64,000 nt of DNA from Phymorhynchus buccinoides (lineage: Eukaryota; Mollusca; Gastropoda; Neogastropoda; Raphitomidae): contig CM065684.1 of assembly GCA_017654935.2 (NCBI GenBank), positions 58,974,177 to 59,038,176 of the forward strand, written 5' to 3'. The notes under the pieces were generated by a model. That model was not told where the DNA came from. It ran no database searches and worked only from the letters and a program-made list of their open reading frames with translations. Within the stretch, counting starts at the first letter, position 1. The number at the start of each line of letters is the position of its first letter. Below, piece after piece: positions 23,101 through 36,800 of the stretch. A program made the translations under genes and the position numbers.

Positions 23101-26100
23101 ACAGCATATGACCTTGTTCAATGACTCAGTTAATTTAGAAAATATAACGGCATGGGCTGTAGTGTCTTCTGGTTTTCTTCTGTAAAAATGGGGGAAAATT
23201 CAAACTGTGGTTCTCATTTTGTTCTAATTTTCCCATGATTTTGAACAATTATAACAGCATGGGGCCTTGTTATTGGCTTTCCATTATTTTTTTCCCTCTA
23301 AAAATATGAATAAATTCAGACTGGTTCTCATTTTGTTCTAACGATTTTTAAACAGTTATAACAGCATGGGGCCTTGTTATTGGCCTTTCTCTGTTTAAAA
23401 AGAGAGTAAACTCCAAAACATTCTCCAATTTTAGTTCAACAAGTTAGTATTCTAAAGGAACCTCTGCCACTCTCTTTGACTGCCTTTTTCCTTTGCTTAC
23501 TGTCATCTGCTATCTTTCTGACTTGTTTACCCATTCACCTGCCTAGTTTTTCTCAAAACATCTTCCAAAGATCTTTTCTCCTTTGAGCTCCTCCAAAATC
23601 GGAATGTGTCGGCTGTGCGCAGTGGGGAGACCAGTGAAAACTGAAAACGGACTCATACGTACTTTACCCATTATGGCCTTTGGGCCTGGGAACGCAGAAG
23701 ACGAAGTAAAGGAACCATACAATTTTGCATGGGGTGTAGGGTTTCTGGTTTTCCTCTATGAAATGTACACTAACTGGCATTCGAAATATCCTCTCACTGA
23801 AGTGCATTGGCTCTGTAGTTGAGAACAATAATAACAGTAGCAGTTTGTTGTCTTTGTTTTCTTTCCTTGTTAAAATAGAAAAGACTGGATTCTTTTGTTA
23901 TCAGTAGAACACTGTTCATATTTAGATCTGTTACTAACTTGTGAGTTTTCTTGCTGTTCTTCGCAAGGATGGACTAATCTTGATAATAGATGGAATTTCA
24001 GTATTTCTAAATCTGAATTATTAATCAGGATCTCTTTAAAAAATAGTCTAGATACATACTATGTTGTACTATTCACTAACAGTTGTACTATTCACTAACA
24101 ACTGTATTCCTTGGTTAATTATTCTTAATCCCTTCACTGCCAGAGAAATGTTTTTGAGAAATTCTCAATTTTCTTATTATAAAATGTAAAAGAGATCTGT
24201 TAGACTCAAACTAAGAAAATGGTCTAGAGATATATCTTTCCTGACTTGTCTAAGCCAAACACCAGTATTCCAGGACGATGACATCAAAAGTTATGACATC
24301 ATCAATGACATCACACACATGGGGCAGGCAGTGAAAGGGTTAATATGTTTCACTTCTGTTGAAGGCTACTTTGGGTTAACGTGATATTGTTTAATTTGTT
24401 GGCATACCATGTTACTTCAAAGTTCAAAGTTCAAAGAAGATTATTTTTCCAGTCATATAAGTGCTTTGCTGTGGTTAGTCAAACACTGCATTTATGCTTT
24501 ATAATAATTGTATTCCACATTAACAGTCAAGGGGAAAGAAGATAAATATCTTTTCAAGTATGTTGCATCTTTTGGAGAATTTCTTTCGTAACCTTTATAA
24601 ATATTTCTTTTAATAAAACTTGGAGTCTGAAAGGGTTTGCTTTATTTTTTAAATGTTCTGATAATGACTCTTATGTTGACAATGCACACAAAACATGAAA
24701 TTCACTGAAGCAGCACAAACACCTTGACACTACGCATGCACAGAGAGATGCACAGAGGCACATGTGTATCATCAAGCACCGTAAAAAGATTGCACGAAAG
24801 TGAACATACCACCATATAACTTTGTGTGCTTGGTAAGAACTACATTATTTGTATTTGGTATATTATAATCACGGAGACTTGTCTGTAAAATTTTGGCTGC
24901 TCCCACCTGGAGAATGCTTCGCCGTAAGCACAGCGCCACCTTTAAAATAGTGGGTTTTTTAGGCATTCATATTCACAAATGTTTTTTTATTTAAATCAAC
25001 AATGAACTGGAACATTCTTTTTCTCAGAGATATCATTGTCTTGTGAATAAAATATTAGGACAATGAAATATACCACATGTAAAATAATAAATATTTTATT
25101 ACAGTGGAACCTCCCTATTAAGACTAATATAAGATGTGACCAAAAAAATGTTCTCCGATTTTCCCCCTTCATATCCTGACTACTGAGAGTTTACCTCCCT
25201 ATTAAGACCCCTCCCTTTTTAAGACTTTTTTGCTGATTCTTCAAGGTCTTAAAAGGGAGGTTTCATTGTACAGCCATACCCCTGTTTTAACACATTCACG
25301 ACTGGTCGCAACTATTGTAGTGGTAGCCGTACTTCGTGTATAGACAGGTTGCGCCTAGAGTTGTTTCACCGTATAAGGTACAAAACTCGTGTATAGCTTT
25401 CCACCACAGATTGCTTTCATCCTGGGAGTTGTTTCCCTTGCTAAAGCACTTCCCTTTACTGTAATTTCTATGTCTTCGATCGGCGATTTGACAACAAATT
25501 TTAATGAAAAATGCCAAATTATCGTGGTCTAACAAGAGAGGAGATTCTCCATCTTCTCGACTTTGACAAACCTGATGCTAGGGATGGAGAATGTACGTTT
25601 TCTGACTCAGAAAGCGACAACAGTAGTGAGGATGAATGTGAAAATGAAAATACTGGACAAAAATGAAGATCACAATAATATTTGAATGAGAGCAGGTAGG
25701 TTAGTAAACAAAATGCATGTAAACAATGAAATATTCCCCTTTTTCAAGGTGGCATGTAAAAAGCATTAAACCTATCAAAAAGACCACAGATAAACTTGGC
25801 AGCCTTCTTTCAGTAAGTTATCAAATTTTGGTCTTGATATGACATCATTCAGCTTAGCTAGATACGCTTGTTTACAAGCACCAATTTCTATGAGCTGCCC
25901 AAAGGCAGGCTCAGGCCTGCACTGAGAATAACTAGATACGCTTGTTTACAAGCACCAATTTCTATGAGCTGCCTGAAGGCAGGCTCAGGCCTGCACTGAG
26001 AATAGCTAGATACGCTTGTTTACAAGCACCAATTTCTATGAGCTGCCCAAGGCAGGCTCAGGCCTGCACTGAGAATAGCTAGATACGCTTGTTTACAAGC

Positions 26101-27582
26101 ACCAATTTCTATGAGCTGCCTGAAGGCAGGCTCAGGCCTGCACTGAGAATAGCTAGATACGCTTGTTTACAAGCACCAATTTCTATGAGCTGCCTGAAGG
26201 CAGGCTCAGGCCTGCACTGAGAATAGCTAGATACGCTTGTTTACAAGCACCAATTTCTATGAGCTGCCTGAAGGCAGGCTCAGGCCTGCACTGAGAATAG
26301 CTAGATACGCTTGTTTACAAGCACCAATTTCTATGAGCTGCCTGCACTAAGAATAGCTAGATATGCTTGTTTACAAGCACCAATTTCTATGAGCTGCCTG
26401 AAGGCAGGCTCAGGCCTGCACTGAGAATAGCTAGATACGCTTGTTTACAAGCACCAATTTCTATGAGCTGCCTGAAGGCAGGCTCAGGCTGCACTGAGAA
26501 TAGCTAGATACGCTTGTTTACAAGCACCAATTTCTATGAGCTGCCTGAAGGCAGGCTCAGGCCTGCACTGAGAATAACTAGATACGCTTGTTTACAAGCA
26601 CCAATTTCTATGAGCTGCCTGAAGGCAGGCTCAGGCCTGCACTGAGAATAGAGCTAGATACGCTTGTTTACAAGCACCAATTTCTATGAGCTGCCTGAAG
26701 GCAGGCTCAGGCCTGCACTGAGAATAGTTAGATACGCTTGTTTACAAGCACCAATTTCTATGAGCTGCCTGAAGGCAGGCTCAGGCCTGCACTGAGAATA
26801 GGCAGCAGCAGCATCAGTCACAATAGTGTTAAGACTTTCAAAAAGTCCTGAAAAATCGGTCTTAAATTGGAGGGGTCTTATAACGAAGGTCGGGTTTATA
26901 CATGAATTATAGTAAGAAACATTACATCCATGCCCCTCAAAAAACAGTCTTAAATGAGAGGAGGTCTTTTAACGGAGAGTCTTATAATAGAGGTTTGACT
27001 GTATAACTTACAGTGACTTAGCAGTTTCCCTCTTTCTCTCTGTCTGTTTTGTTTCACGCCTCTCATTTTTTCTGTCTTTTTTGGTTTCCTTTCCATGTTT
27101 TCTGGGCCTGATGTAATCTTTTGTCTTTTCCCTCTTTTGCCATTCATGTTTCCCCGGGTCCACCCGCCCCAGTTTTATTTTTTGTTTAATTTTTCCATTT
27201 CCCATTCCCAATCCTGACCATTTGGTTGTCCTATGACTGGTTACCTACCACTAAGGTTTAGGGATAGTGGTTATATTAAAAGTTTAGAGAAATGAGTTTT
27301 ACAATACAATACTTTTGTGTGTGTGATGCATGCGCGTGTATGTGTGTGCGCATGTATAGGTGTTTATAGGTGTGGTTTTCTCTGCAGGTGGGTGATGCGT
27401 AGATAATTGGTTATGTTTGTGCGTGCGTATTCATGTGTCGATTTATGAATTGAGTGCTATATGTAAATACTTTATGACGCTTTAATGAAGCCTTTTATTA
27501 CTACTTTTAACTCTTAACTATTTGTCATTGTAAACGCCTTGAGCTCCAGGCTTTGTCAGGAAGTAAGTGTGTCCTTAATTTA

Positions 27583-27615
<33 letters not shown>

Positions 27616-27794
27616 AATACAATACAGTACAACAATATACTACTATACAATGCAATAGAGTTTTACAATACAATACAGTACAATACTATACAATAAAATA
27701 CATTACAATACAGAGGTTTACAATACAGTACAGTACAAAAGTGAATACAATACAGTACAATATTTTCTGTCTCTCTCACTCTCTCTTTCTCCCC

Positions 27795-27833
<39 letters not shown>

Positions 27834-30800
27834 TTCCCCACAGTCTTTGCCTGTTTGTCTGTCTGTCTCTATGTGTATGAGGGGGGGGGGGGGGGGGTGT
27901 AGCGGGGGTGCTTGCTGTCTGCGTGTGCTTGAGTTTTGCGTGAATCTGATATTTTAACATTGGAACTGTGATCTTTTATTACGTACTATTTAACTTTTTA
28001 CATGCCACCACACACACATTTCCATTTTATTGGACGAATAAATATTGTGATTGTGATTGTAGAATACAAATAATGCAATGCAGAGGAACTGACCTTGCTA
28101 GTGGTGGTAGAGGGATCCTAGGTGAAGGGGAAGAAATGTTGACCAGTTTCGGGCATAGCCCTGCATCCTGCGAAACTGGTCACAACTTCTTCCCTTCACC
28201 CAGGATCCCTCTACCACCACTAACAATGTCAGCTCCTCTATTTCCAAAGATCCTGCAGTCAACCTCACTTTTCTTCAATGCAATACAGTGCTGTACCGTA
28301 CAATGCAAATAATGCACATGGCAATGCAATGCTGTACCGTACAATGCAAATAATGCACATGGCAATGCAATGCTGTACCGTACAATGCAAATAATGCACA
28401 TGGATGCTGCTGGGAAATTTCTAAAATCCTGCAAGCGGGCGGCCCCGGTGGGGTGCAGGGGCAGCAAACACACACATTTACTGCTCTTTTTCCATCCCTC
28501 TAGACTAGTACAAGTGCTACATTCCTTTGAATATAGCAAATGCTTATATAGGCCCTTTTTATTGTACAAGTGTGTGTGTGTAAGTATATCGTTGCTTCTC
28601 AAATTCTCATAATCTGGCGATGCCGGCTCTAGGCAATTTAAAAATCCTGCAATTCAGGACATCCTACAAGAAGAAGCATCCACGTAGTGCAATACAGAGT
28701 TTTAGTACAATACAGTGCAAAAGTCAGTACAATACAGTACAATACAATGCAATACAGATTTACAACACAATATGATTTTACAATACAATACAAAAGTCAG
28801 TACAATACAGTACAATACAATGCAATACAGATTTACAACACAATATGATTTTACAATGCAATGCAAAAGTCAATACAATACAATACAATTTAGAGTTTTA
28901 CTATACAGTACAATAAAATCATATTTGCATGTATTTAGAGCTTCATAATTAACCCAATATTGCTTGATGTCTGCGCACATGTCTACTTGTAATGGGAGAG
29001 GAGCATGCCACTTTGTAAAAGACTTAAATTATCAATGGTTTGATTGAAGTCTCATATATGTAAATATTTCTTTTAATTAATGTTTTAATTTATATTATTA
29101 GGGCCTTCCACCGTACTTGATGCAAATGATGACGGAAAGGTAAAACAGAGTTTGCCCTAAAAGCTGGGTTTGAAAGATGATAGACATTGAAATTTCATTT
29201 GTGTGTGTGTGTGTTATGAAGATTTGTGAGGATAGTGTCAGGCTCAATCTTTAATGCTAACCCATTAAAACATGTTGCAAATTAGCTCCAAATTTAGTGC
29301 TAACAGAAAGTGCATGGAGCATGTTGCATCTAAAATAGCTCTCATGGATGTGATGAGCTGAGAAATCTATGTTGCATTGTCTCCTAAAAGAAATGTCAGC
29401 TTTGTTATCACCGGTAATAGCTCATAACTACAGCTAATCATTAAACTGTCATTTAGAAAACAGAGGACTTAGCAAACTGTTGTGGGTTTATTTTCTTGTT
29501 ATGAAAGTAAAAACTGCTGTACATGTAAATGTCTGTTAATTTTGACAATCTTCTTCTTCTTCTCCTTCTTTTTCTTCTTCTCTTCCCCTTGGAAAGATAA
29601 TATAGAGACAGACATGATCAATGAGACAGATATGCTTACTGTACCTGAAGAACTGCAGAAAAGGTTTAGATTTTTTTTGCTAATTTTGGTGACATTTTAT
29701 TTTATTTTTTAATAATTAATAGCTACTTTTTATAAGGTGACATTTTATTAATAATTTTGATTATATTACACTGCTGCATGTCTGGTTTTTATAATCAATT
29801 ACCTAAAGTTCCCTTTTGGATGAGTCCAAAATTGTGAGTTTTATGCATTCATTTTAAAGTACGATAGTTTACAAGAAAGTTTTACTGAGTTGATCTAGAT
29901 TATTTCCTCCCTCTCCCCCCCCCCCCCCCCCCCTCCCTCTTTTCATTGATTATCATAATACCGAAGGCTATGCATCTGAAGTGAAGGTACTGTCATACTT
30001 CTTGGTGAAAGCCAGAAGGTACAATGGAACCTCCCTTTTAGACATTGAAAAATCAGCCCCAAAAAGGGTCTCAATAGGGAGAGGTCTTAATATGGAGGTG
30101 GACGTTCAGTAGTCTGGATGTGAAGGGGGAAAACAATCTGAATATTTTTTGTGTCACATCTTAGTGGGAGTCTTTATAGGGAAGGTCTTAACTCTTTCAC
30201 CGCTAATATCGCATTTTTGCACCACACTGGTTTAACACCCATGTCACTTAAAGGCATCAAATCAGAGCCTGTTATCTGAAGACCCTATTTTCTTAATTTT
30301 GGGTGGTAAGGATAGGCCTAATGTTAACATGTCACAGAGGAATTCCCAATATTGCAGATGAATTTGTTTCTCTACCCAGTTATGTTTAATGGTATTTTGG
30401 GCTGAAAAATGGCTGGCGGCGAAAGGGTTACTGGGGAGGTTCCACTGTATTACCTTCATACTCTCACCCCTGAAGAATGATAGTACCGTCTTGCTTATAA
30501 CCCTGGAGTCATCAAGTCATGTTACGTGTCGTCACAAAGGAACTGTAATGGAAGCCTTTGAGGTCCTCCAAAGTCAGAATGGGTTGACTGAATGCAGCAG
30601 GGAGATCATTGAAAAGTGGAAGCTGGACACATACGTGCCGTATTGTTTGGACTACAGTGGAACCTCCCTTATAAGACCTTCAAAAAATCATCCAAAATGA
30701 GGTCTTAAATGGGAGGGAGTTGTATACATATACCCCTTATAAGGGAGGGAGTTTTGATACTTGCAAAGAAGGGCAATGTCCCAGAGAAGTAGGTCTTAAA

Positions 30801-33800
30801 TGGCAGGAAGTCTTATAACGGAGGTTCCACTGTGTAAGGCAATATGTTTTTTCCTAGACTGAGACTCCTGCACTTTATAATACTGTATAGTGAGAAAGTA
30901 AAAAAACAAAATATGACTTTTGTGTGAAATTTGGAGGGTGCCTTATTAATTATACTAAGGTGCGTCTTATTGTCCGTAAAATACAGTACCTCGCCCATTA
31001 TGGCCATATGGCCTGAGAACACAGAAGAAATAGTAACCCTTCACTTTGTTCTGCTACTTAATTGTTTCAACATGTTCTTTAGTCTGTTCGTTGTCTAATA
31101 CAATGTTGGTGTTCAGGTGGACCTCGCTGTTTTACGGTGACCACGACAAGAAAGCCTCAGGGTCCCAGGAGTCACTGGACACTGTTGTCAACTCACAGGA
31201 CAAGGTGAGAGAGAGGAGAGAGAGAGAGAGAGAGAGGGAGGGAGAGAGAGAGAGGAGAGAGAGGGAGAGAGGGAGAGAGAGAGAGAGAGGAGAGGGAGAG
31301 AGAGAGGAGAGAGAGAGAGAGCATTTACTTTTTAACTTGCTGGTTGCAGATACTATTTGTCTGAAAATGAATACAGTGGAACCTCCCTTATAAGACCCCC
31401 CATTATAAGACTCCCTCCCACATAAGACCTACTTCTCTGAGACATTGCCCTTCTTTGTAAGTATTAAAATTACCTCCCTTTTAAGACCCCTCCCTTATAA
31501 GACCTCATTTTGGATGATTTTTAAAGGCCTTATAAGGGAGGTTCCACTGCAATGTTTTCCATGCTTTTAACAATAGTATTTACACTAATTCTTAACTGGC
31601 TTTTTCAAATTACGGTAGGTGTTGAAAGAAGAATATTTTATATGAAATAAGTGAAAGCCTTCATGAATACATCTTTTTGTTTGTTATTGATATGTTGTTA
31701 GTGTTTCTTTGTCCATAACTCCATCCTTTTTGAGGGCATTATTTGTTTCGGAATGTTAATCGTGTTTGTTGTTCTTTATAAACTAATGCTGTTATTTCAG
31801 TCCTACTAACTTTGTTAAAAGCCACAATTTCTTGCTAACAATTTCAAAATTTATTCATCAAAGTCTACATTACCATTATGATTACTTTTTTTTTCCAGGG
31901 CATCTTCCGATGGGTCATTGCCTTCGTCAAATTGAAGTAAGTAATCATTACATTGTAGGTACTATTCTTAGCACTTTCTACAAAGTATGAACTGGTTTTG
32001 GTTTTTTAAAGTGTAAAAGAAATCAAATCAAGTACAAAAGACTTCTTTTTTTTTTTTAAGATTTGGGGGGAAAAATTAGTGAAGCAAACTTTTGTGTTTA
32101 GATCAAAGCAGATTTTATATCCTGTAAATCACGGAGTACAAGCCACTTCGTTATGTAAATGTAAAGCCTCTACTTAATGTTGAACTGAAGGTATGCCCAC
32201 ATGTTTCAACACAACAGAATCGAAAGCAAACGCATTCATTCTGATTGTCTACTGAAAGCATGCACGACGATTGAACTTCGATTATTTGAAGTTGATTGTT
32301 ATGACTTTCGTACAAATTTCCAGGCATAAATACTACAGTGACCTCATCACTAACTGTGCTTCCTCTAAGCAGCTGTTTGCTGTAGTCGATGAGCTGCTCG
32401 GCAAAACAAAGGTCTCCCCTCTCCCTAGCAACATTGATCCTAGTGAACTTCCAGAGACTTTTTTTAAATTTTGTTGTTGAAAAGGTTTCCAAAATTAGAC
32501 ACAATCTGGACAGTCAGACAGTAGACCCACCATCTTTCACTGTATATAATGGTGCGATATTAAGCAGTTTTCAGCCTGTGTCTGAGTCTGTGCTATCAGA
32601 AATCATTTCCAAATCTCCCCCCAAAGGCTGTGATCTCAACCCTATCCCCACCTCCCTCACCAAACAGTATCTCGCAGATCTGATTCCAGTCGAACAGCGC
32701 TATATAAGTTTCATTTATTATTATTATTACTTTTGGTGTTATTATCTTCTGTTCGTTTTGATCAAGGACAGGCTGCGAGTTGATTTGAATTTTGGTAAAG
32801 GTAAAGCCGCAGCATGAGACAAGCCGCGGGGGGCTGTTTTGAGGAAGAACGTTGCGGCTAATAGTTGGTGAATTACGGTAATAAATATATTGTGGGCCGA
32901 AGACTGATTTAGCCTGTAGACATTTTCCCCAACATCAGTTGTATTGTTGTTGTTGTTGTCTTACTCTGGCTAACAGACTCCAGGGATCATCCCAACAGCG
33001 GAAGCAGTTGAACACTACGGTACAAGTGCATCAGCTACGGATGAGAACACATGGGCAGCCACACTCCGTCTTCGGGGGGACTTTGGAGACTGATGATGTT
33101 ATGCTAGGAGCTTGTCATGGCTAAAGACAATCCCCGCTATAACTATGCATAGCATAACAACATTTTGATGTAGCCTTGGTGTTCTAGCCTGTGTCATTTG
33201 GTCTGACTTGGCCTTAAGCCAAGGCGGAGCCGAAAGAATAATTAAGCCTGTAGAGATTTGTCCCAATGTCAGCTGTATTAATGCCCCTTTTGATTGTGAG
33301 AATGGGGATGGGCAGCCACACTCCGACTTCGGAGGATATTCCACTGTATGATATGACTTGCGTATCACCGTGTTGTGATGGGGAAAGCAAAACAATAGCG
33401 AGTATTGTGACCATTACGAGTGGAATTTGTCATTGTTGGCGATTTGTTTCTGACAGGGACATCGACATCCTGCACAAGTGCGGGCGCGATGCGGTGCAGT
33501 ACCTGTCCTTCCAGCGCTACCTCCTCATCTACATCACCATCATCACCGTCATCTCCATCGCCGTCGTCCTGCCCATCAACTTCCAGGGAAACCTATGTGA
33601 GTGATTATTTAATTACAGGGATGCTCCTGCTTTCAGGATGTCCTGAAATGCAGGATCTTTTTTATTGCCAGGAGCCGGCGTCACCGGATTATGAGAATTT
33701 GAAAAGCAACGAATTTCCTATTTATAAACGTTTTGTCGGTTTATCGCATGTGTAGAATATAAAAGAAATGAATACAGATAAATATTAGCATGCCTTTACC

Positions 33801-36800
33801 AGGAACTTTACATTTTTAGGATTGTTTAAGTCAAGTTATTAACTGGGCGGCCCCTGGACCCCTGCCTTGCCGGATTTTTGTAATTTCCCAGGAGCACCCA
33901 TGGAATTATGAGACATGCTTCATAGAGTCTACAAATCTAGAATTCTTGCTCGTTTCACTGGAGAAAAAACATCTCGTTGGCTACTCTAGCCATGGTAGGC
34001 CTGTGTCAGTCGAAGTTGGATTGTATTATATGGTATGGTGTTATTTTCCAGTCACAGAAATCTGGGTTGCTTTCATCTGGAGAGCTCATCACCTCTAGTG
34101 CATCCATCCCCAGCCTTTTTTTTTGGGGGGGGGGAGGCTCAGAAACTGAGAAGAAATGTTGTTGATACCAGACATCAGGACTCCCTGCTGTTATCGACTT
34201 TTCACTGTTGTGGTTTTTTTGGGGGGGTCAATTTTGTTCATACCAGGCAGCAGAACTTCCTGTTCTTATCAACCATTTACTATTGTGGTTTTTGTTTGTC
34301 CTTTTGGTTCATACCAGGCAACAGGACTCTCCCTGCTCTAATGACTTACTTTTCAGAGTGCAGAACGCATAATACATTAGTGAGTTATAGATCGCTGTTT
34401 TTTCGACGACGCGTACTGCTACGGGAATGTACGTCAAATGCAAAATGCATGAGACACACGTTCCCGTCGTCGAAAAACCAGCAATCTTTAACTCGCTATT
34501 ATTAGACCCAAGACATCATAGACAATGATGTCATTTTTGTGATGTAAATAAACTGACCTCATTTATATTCTGAGTTCTAAAACCTCCAATTATAGTAAAA
34601 GCATGTGTAACTTCACCCCTTTCCCCCTCCCGTCTCTCTCTCTAGCTCTCTACTTGAGCGAGCTGTTGCAGCGCTTCGCCCTTGTTACTTTTACACCAGT
34701 AATTGACTGGCAAATTAAATTTTGATTGATGATATTGTTCGTCTGTCCCGAGGGATGAAGACCATCCGTCAACAATTCCAATGTCAAAGGGTTCAGGATG
34801 TGGGGTTGGTACGAAGATGACTGATGAGTCCGATGCGGGTCTTGAAGGTTTTGTGACAGTGGGGACAGGCAAGAGAGTTGAGGGGATCTGTTGGGAGTTG
34901 GAGAATTGCTGCTGCTCGTGCAATTTTTTTGCGCTTCTCGACGTACCTGGGCTGTCTCGATTCGGTGAGCCTCAAACTTGATTGTTGAAACATTTAAAAG
35001 AGACAGAAGGTGGTCAGAATTGTGATAAGAATGATTGAAACAAGTGAAAGGTAGTGTTTGACATTGTGACATTAATTAAATAATTACCTGGTGCTTGTTT
35101 TCAGTGGGGAATGCCACAGAGTTTGGACACACCACCATCGCTAATCTGGATGCCACGTAAGTTATCTTGACAACTTTCATTTAATGATTTTCGCTGTAAA
35201 TATGCCATTTTTGTATTTTGGAACAAACTAGCTGTGTCAGTTTCCTGCTTGCTCGCACAAGTCAATTTTCTTCTTGTCATGAAGCCATTGTCTTTGAAGA
35301 TGTTGCATTATTAGTGTGCCTGTAAGTGTTTTCTATTCCTGTCATGTGTTCACACCACACATTTTAATGCACCATCAAATGTGAGGTGGTACATTTATTC
35401 AACAAAAATCATTTCATTCCTGCAATACTTTTTCTTAAGTATAACTAAAAAAACACTTGGAAGGACTGCAGATTTCTTCTTCTTCTTCGATCGCTCAGAC
35501 AGTTTCCTGTCAATTATGAGCGCAGATGCGTCATGCTGCCGTCATGCGCCTAACTAAGAAATAGTTAGGCCCAGCAAGTCCGACTTCGGCTGGAGGAAAT
35601 CTTTTTGAAAGTATTTCTTGAAAAAAGGCAGAAGAATGGACCTAGAAGGCAGAAAGATAGAAGATGACAGTAAGCAAAGGAAAAAGGCAGTCAAAGAGAG
35701 TGACAGACCAGAGGAAGTTAAAGCACAGAACTTCCAGAAGGTGGGGGGACTTTATATTTGTACTGTTTTTGTACCATACTGTGCTGTGCCATTGCAGCAT
35801 GTGTGCAACTTTCCCTGGTATACAAGGATTTCTTGTTTTTGAATTTTACCAGAGAAGGAATTTCCCTTTTTTTTAAATTTGTCAAACAAGATCTTTGTCT
35901 ACTGTATTTTTCAAACACTTTAAGCATTTGTATGAATTGTGGAAAAAGCAAACTAAAATACCTTCATATATAATTTTTTTCTTCAGCTGCACATTACCCC
36001 TAGACCCCGGCCTTTCAGGGGGTTTTCATTTTGTGTAGTTGCACCCATGTTGCAGTGTATTACTGTGTGTTGCATCATTTCAGGTCTCCTTTGCTGTGGA
36101 TCCACGCAGTGTTTGCAGTGCTGTACTTCCTCCATCATTTCCACGCTGTATATTACTGCAATGTATTGCATCATTTCAGGTCTCCTTTGCTGTGGGTCCA
36201 CGCAGTGTTTGCAGTGCTGTACTTCCTCCATCATTTCCACGTTGTATATTACTGCATTGTATTGCATCATTTCAGGTCTCCTTTGCTGTGGGTCCATGCA
36301 GTGTTTGCAGTGCTGTACTTGGTCGTCGTCATCATTGTCCTCCATCATTTCCACGCTGTATATTATTGCAGTATATTGCTGTGTTTTGCATCATTTCAGG
36401 TCTCCTTTGCTGTGGGTCCACACAGTGTTTGCAGTGCTATACTTGGTCATCATCATCATTGTCCTCCATCATTTCCATGCTGTATGTTATTGCAATGTGT
36501 TGCATCATTTCAGGTCTCCTTTGCTGTGGGTCCATGCAGTGTTTGCAGTGCTGTACTTGGTCATCATCATCATTGTCCTCCATCATTTCCACGCTGTATA
36601 TTATTGCAATGTATTGCATCATTTCAGGTCTCCTTTGCTGTGGGTCCACGCTGTGTTTGCAGTGCTGTACTTGGTCATCATCATTGTGCTCCATCATTTC
36701 CACGCTGTATATTATTGCAATATATTGCAATGTATTGCATCATTTCAGGTCTCCTTTGCTGTGCGTCCATGCAGTGTTTGCAGTGCTGTACTTGGTCGTC

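Larger units (their letters stand above)
25271..27001. mobile_element. pogo-like MITE split by a piggyBac-like insertion
   Basis: The outer ends CAGCCATACCCCTGTTTTAA and TAATAGAGGTTTGACTG are imperfect inverted copies, bordered by TA. Inside, TTAA at 25287-25290 and 26829-26832 bound a 1.5-kb insertion. Its ends, TTAACACATTCACGACTGG and the inverted TTAACACTATTGTGACTG, resemble each other. Removing it leaves an ordinary ~185-bp family B-like MITE. The insertion carries a transposase N-terminal remnant and a 74-bp tandem array. Confidence 0.65.

Noticed and set aside
32939..33604. A gene upstream of exon 5 formed from 98-112-residue frames
   Set aside because: These frames run from retroposon sequence into the genuine TM1 exon or its other frames.
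34793..35072. A zinc-finger host gene on the minus strand
   Set aside because: The ...[14 protein letters not shown] block is the known tail of LINE ORF2 proteins. The frame is broken and short.
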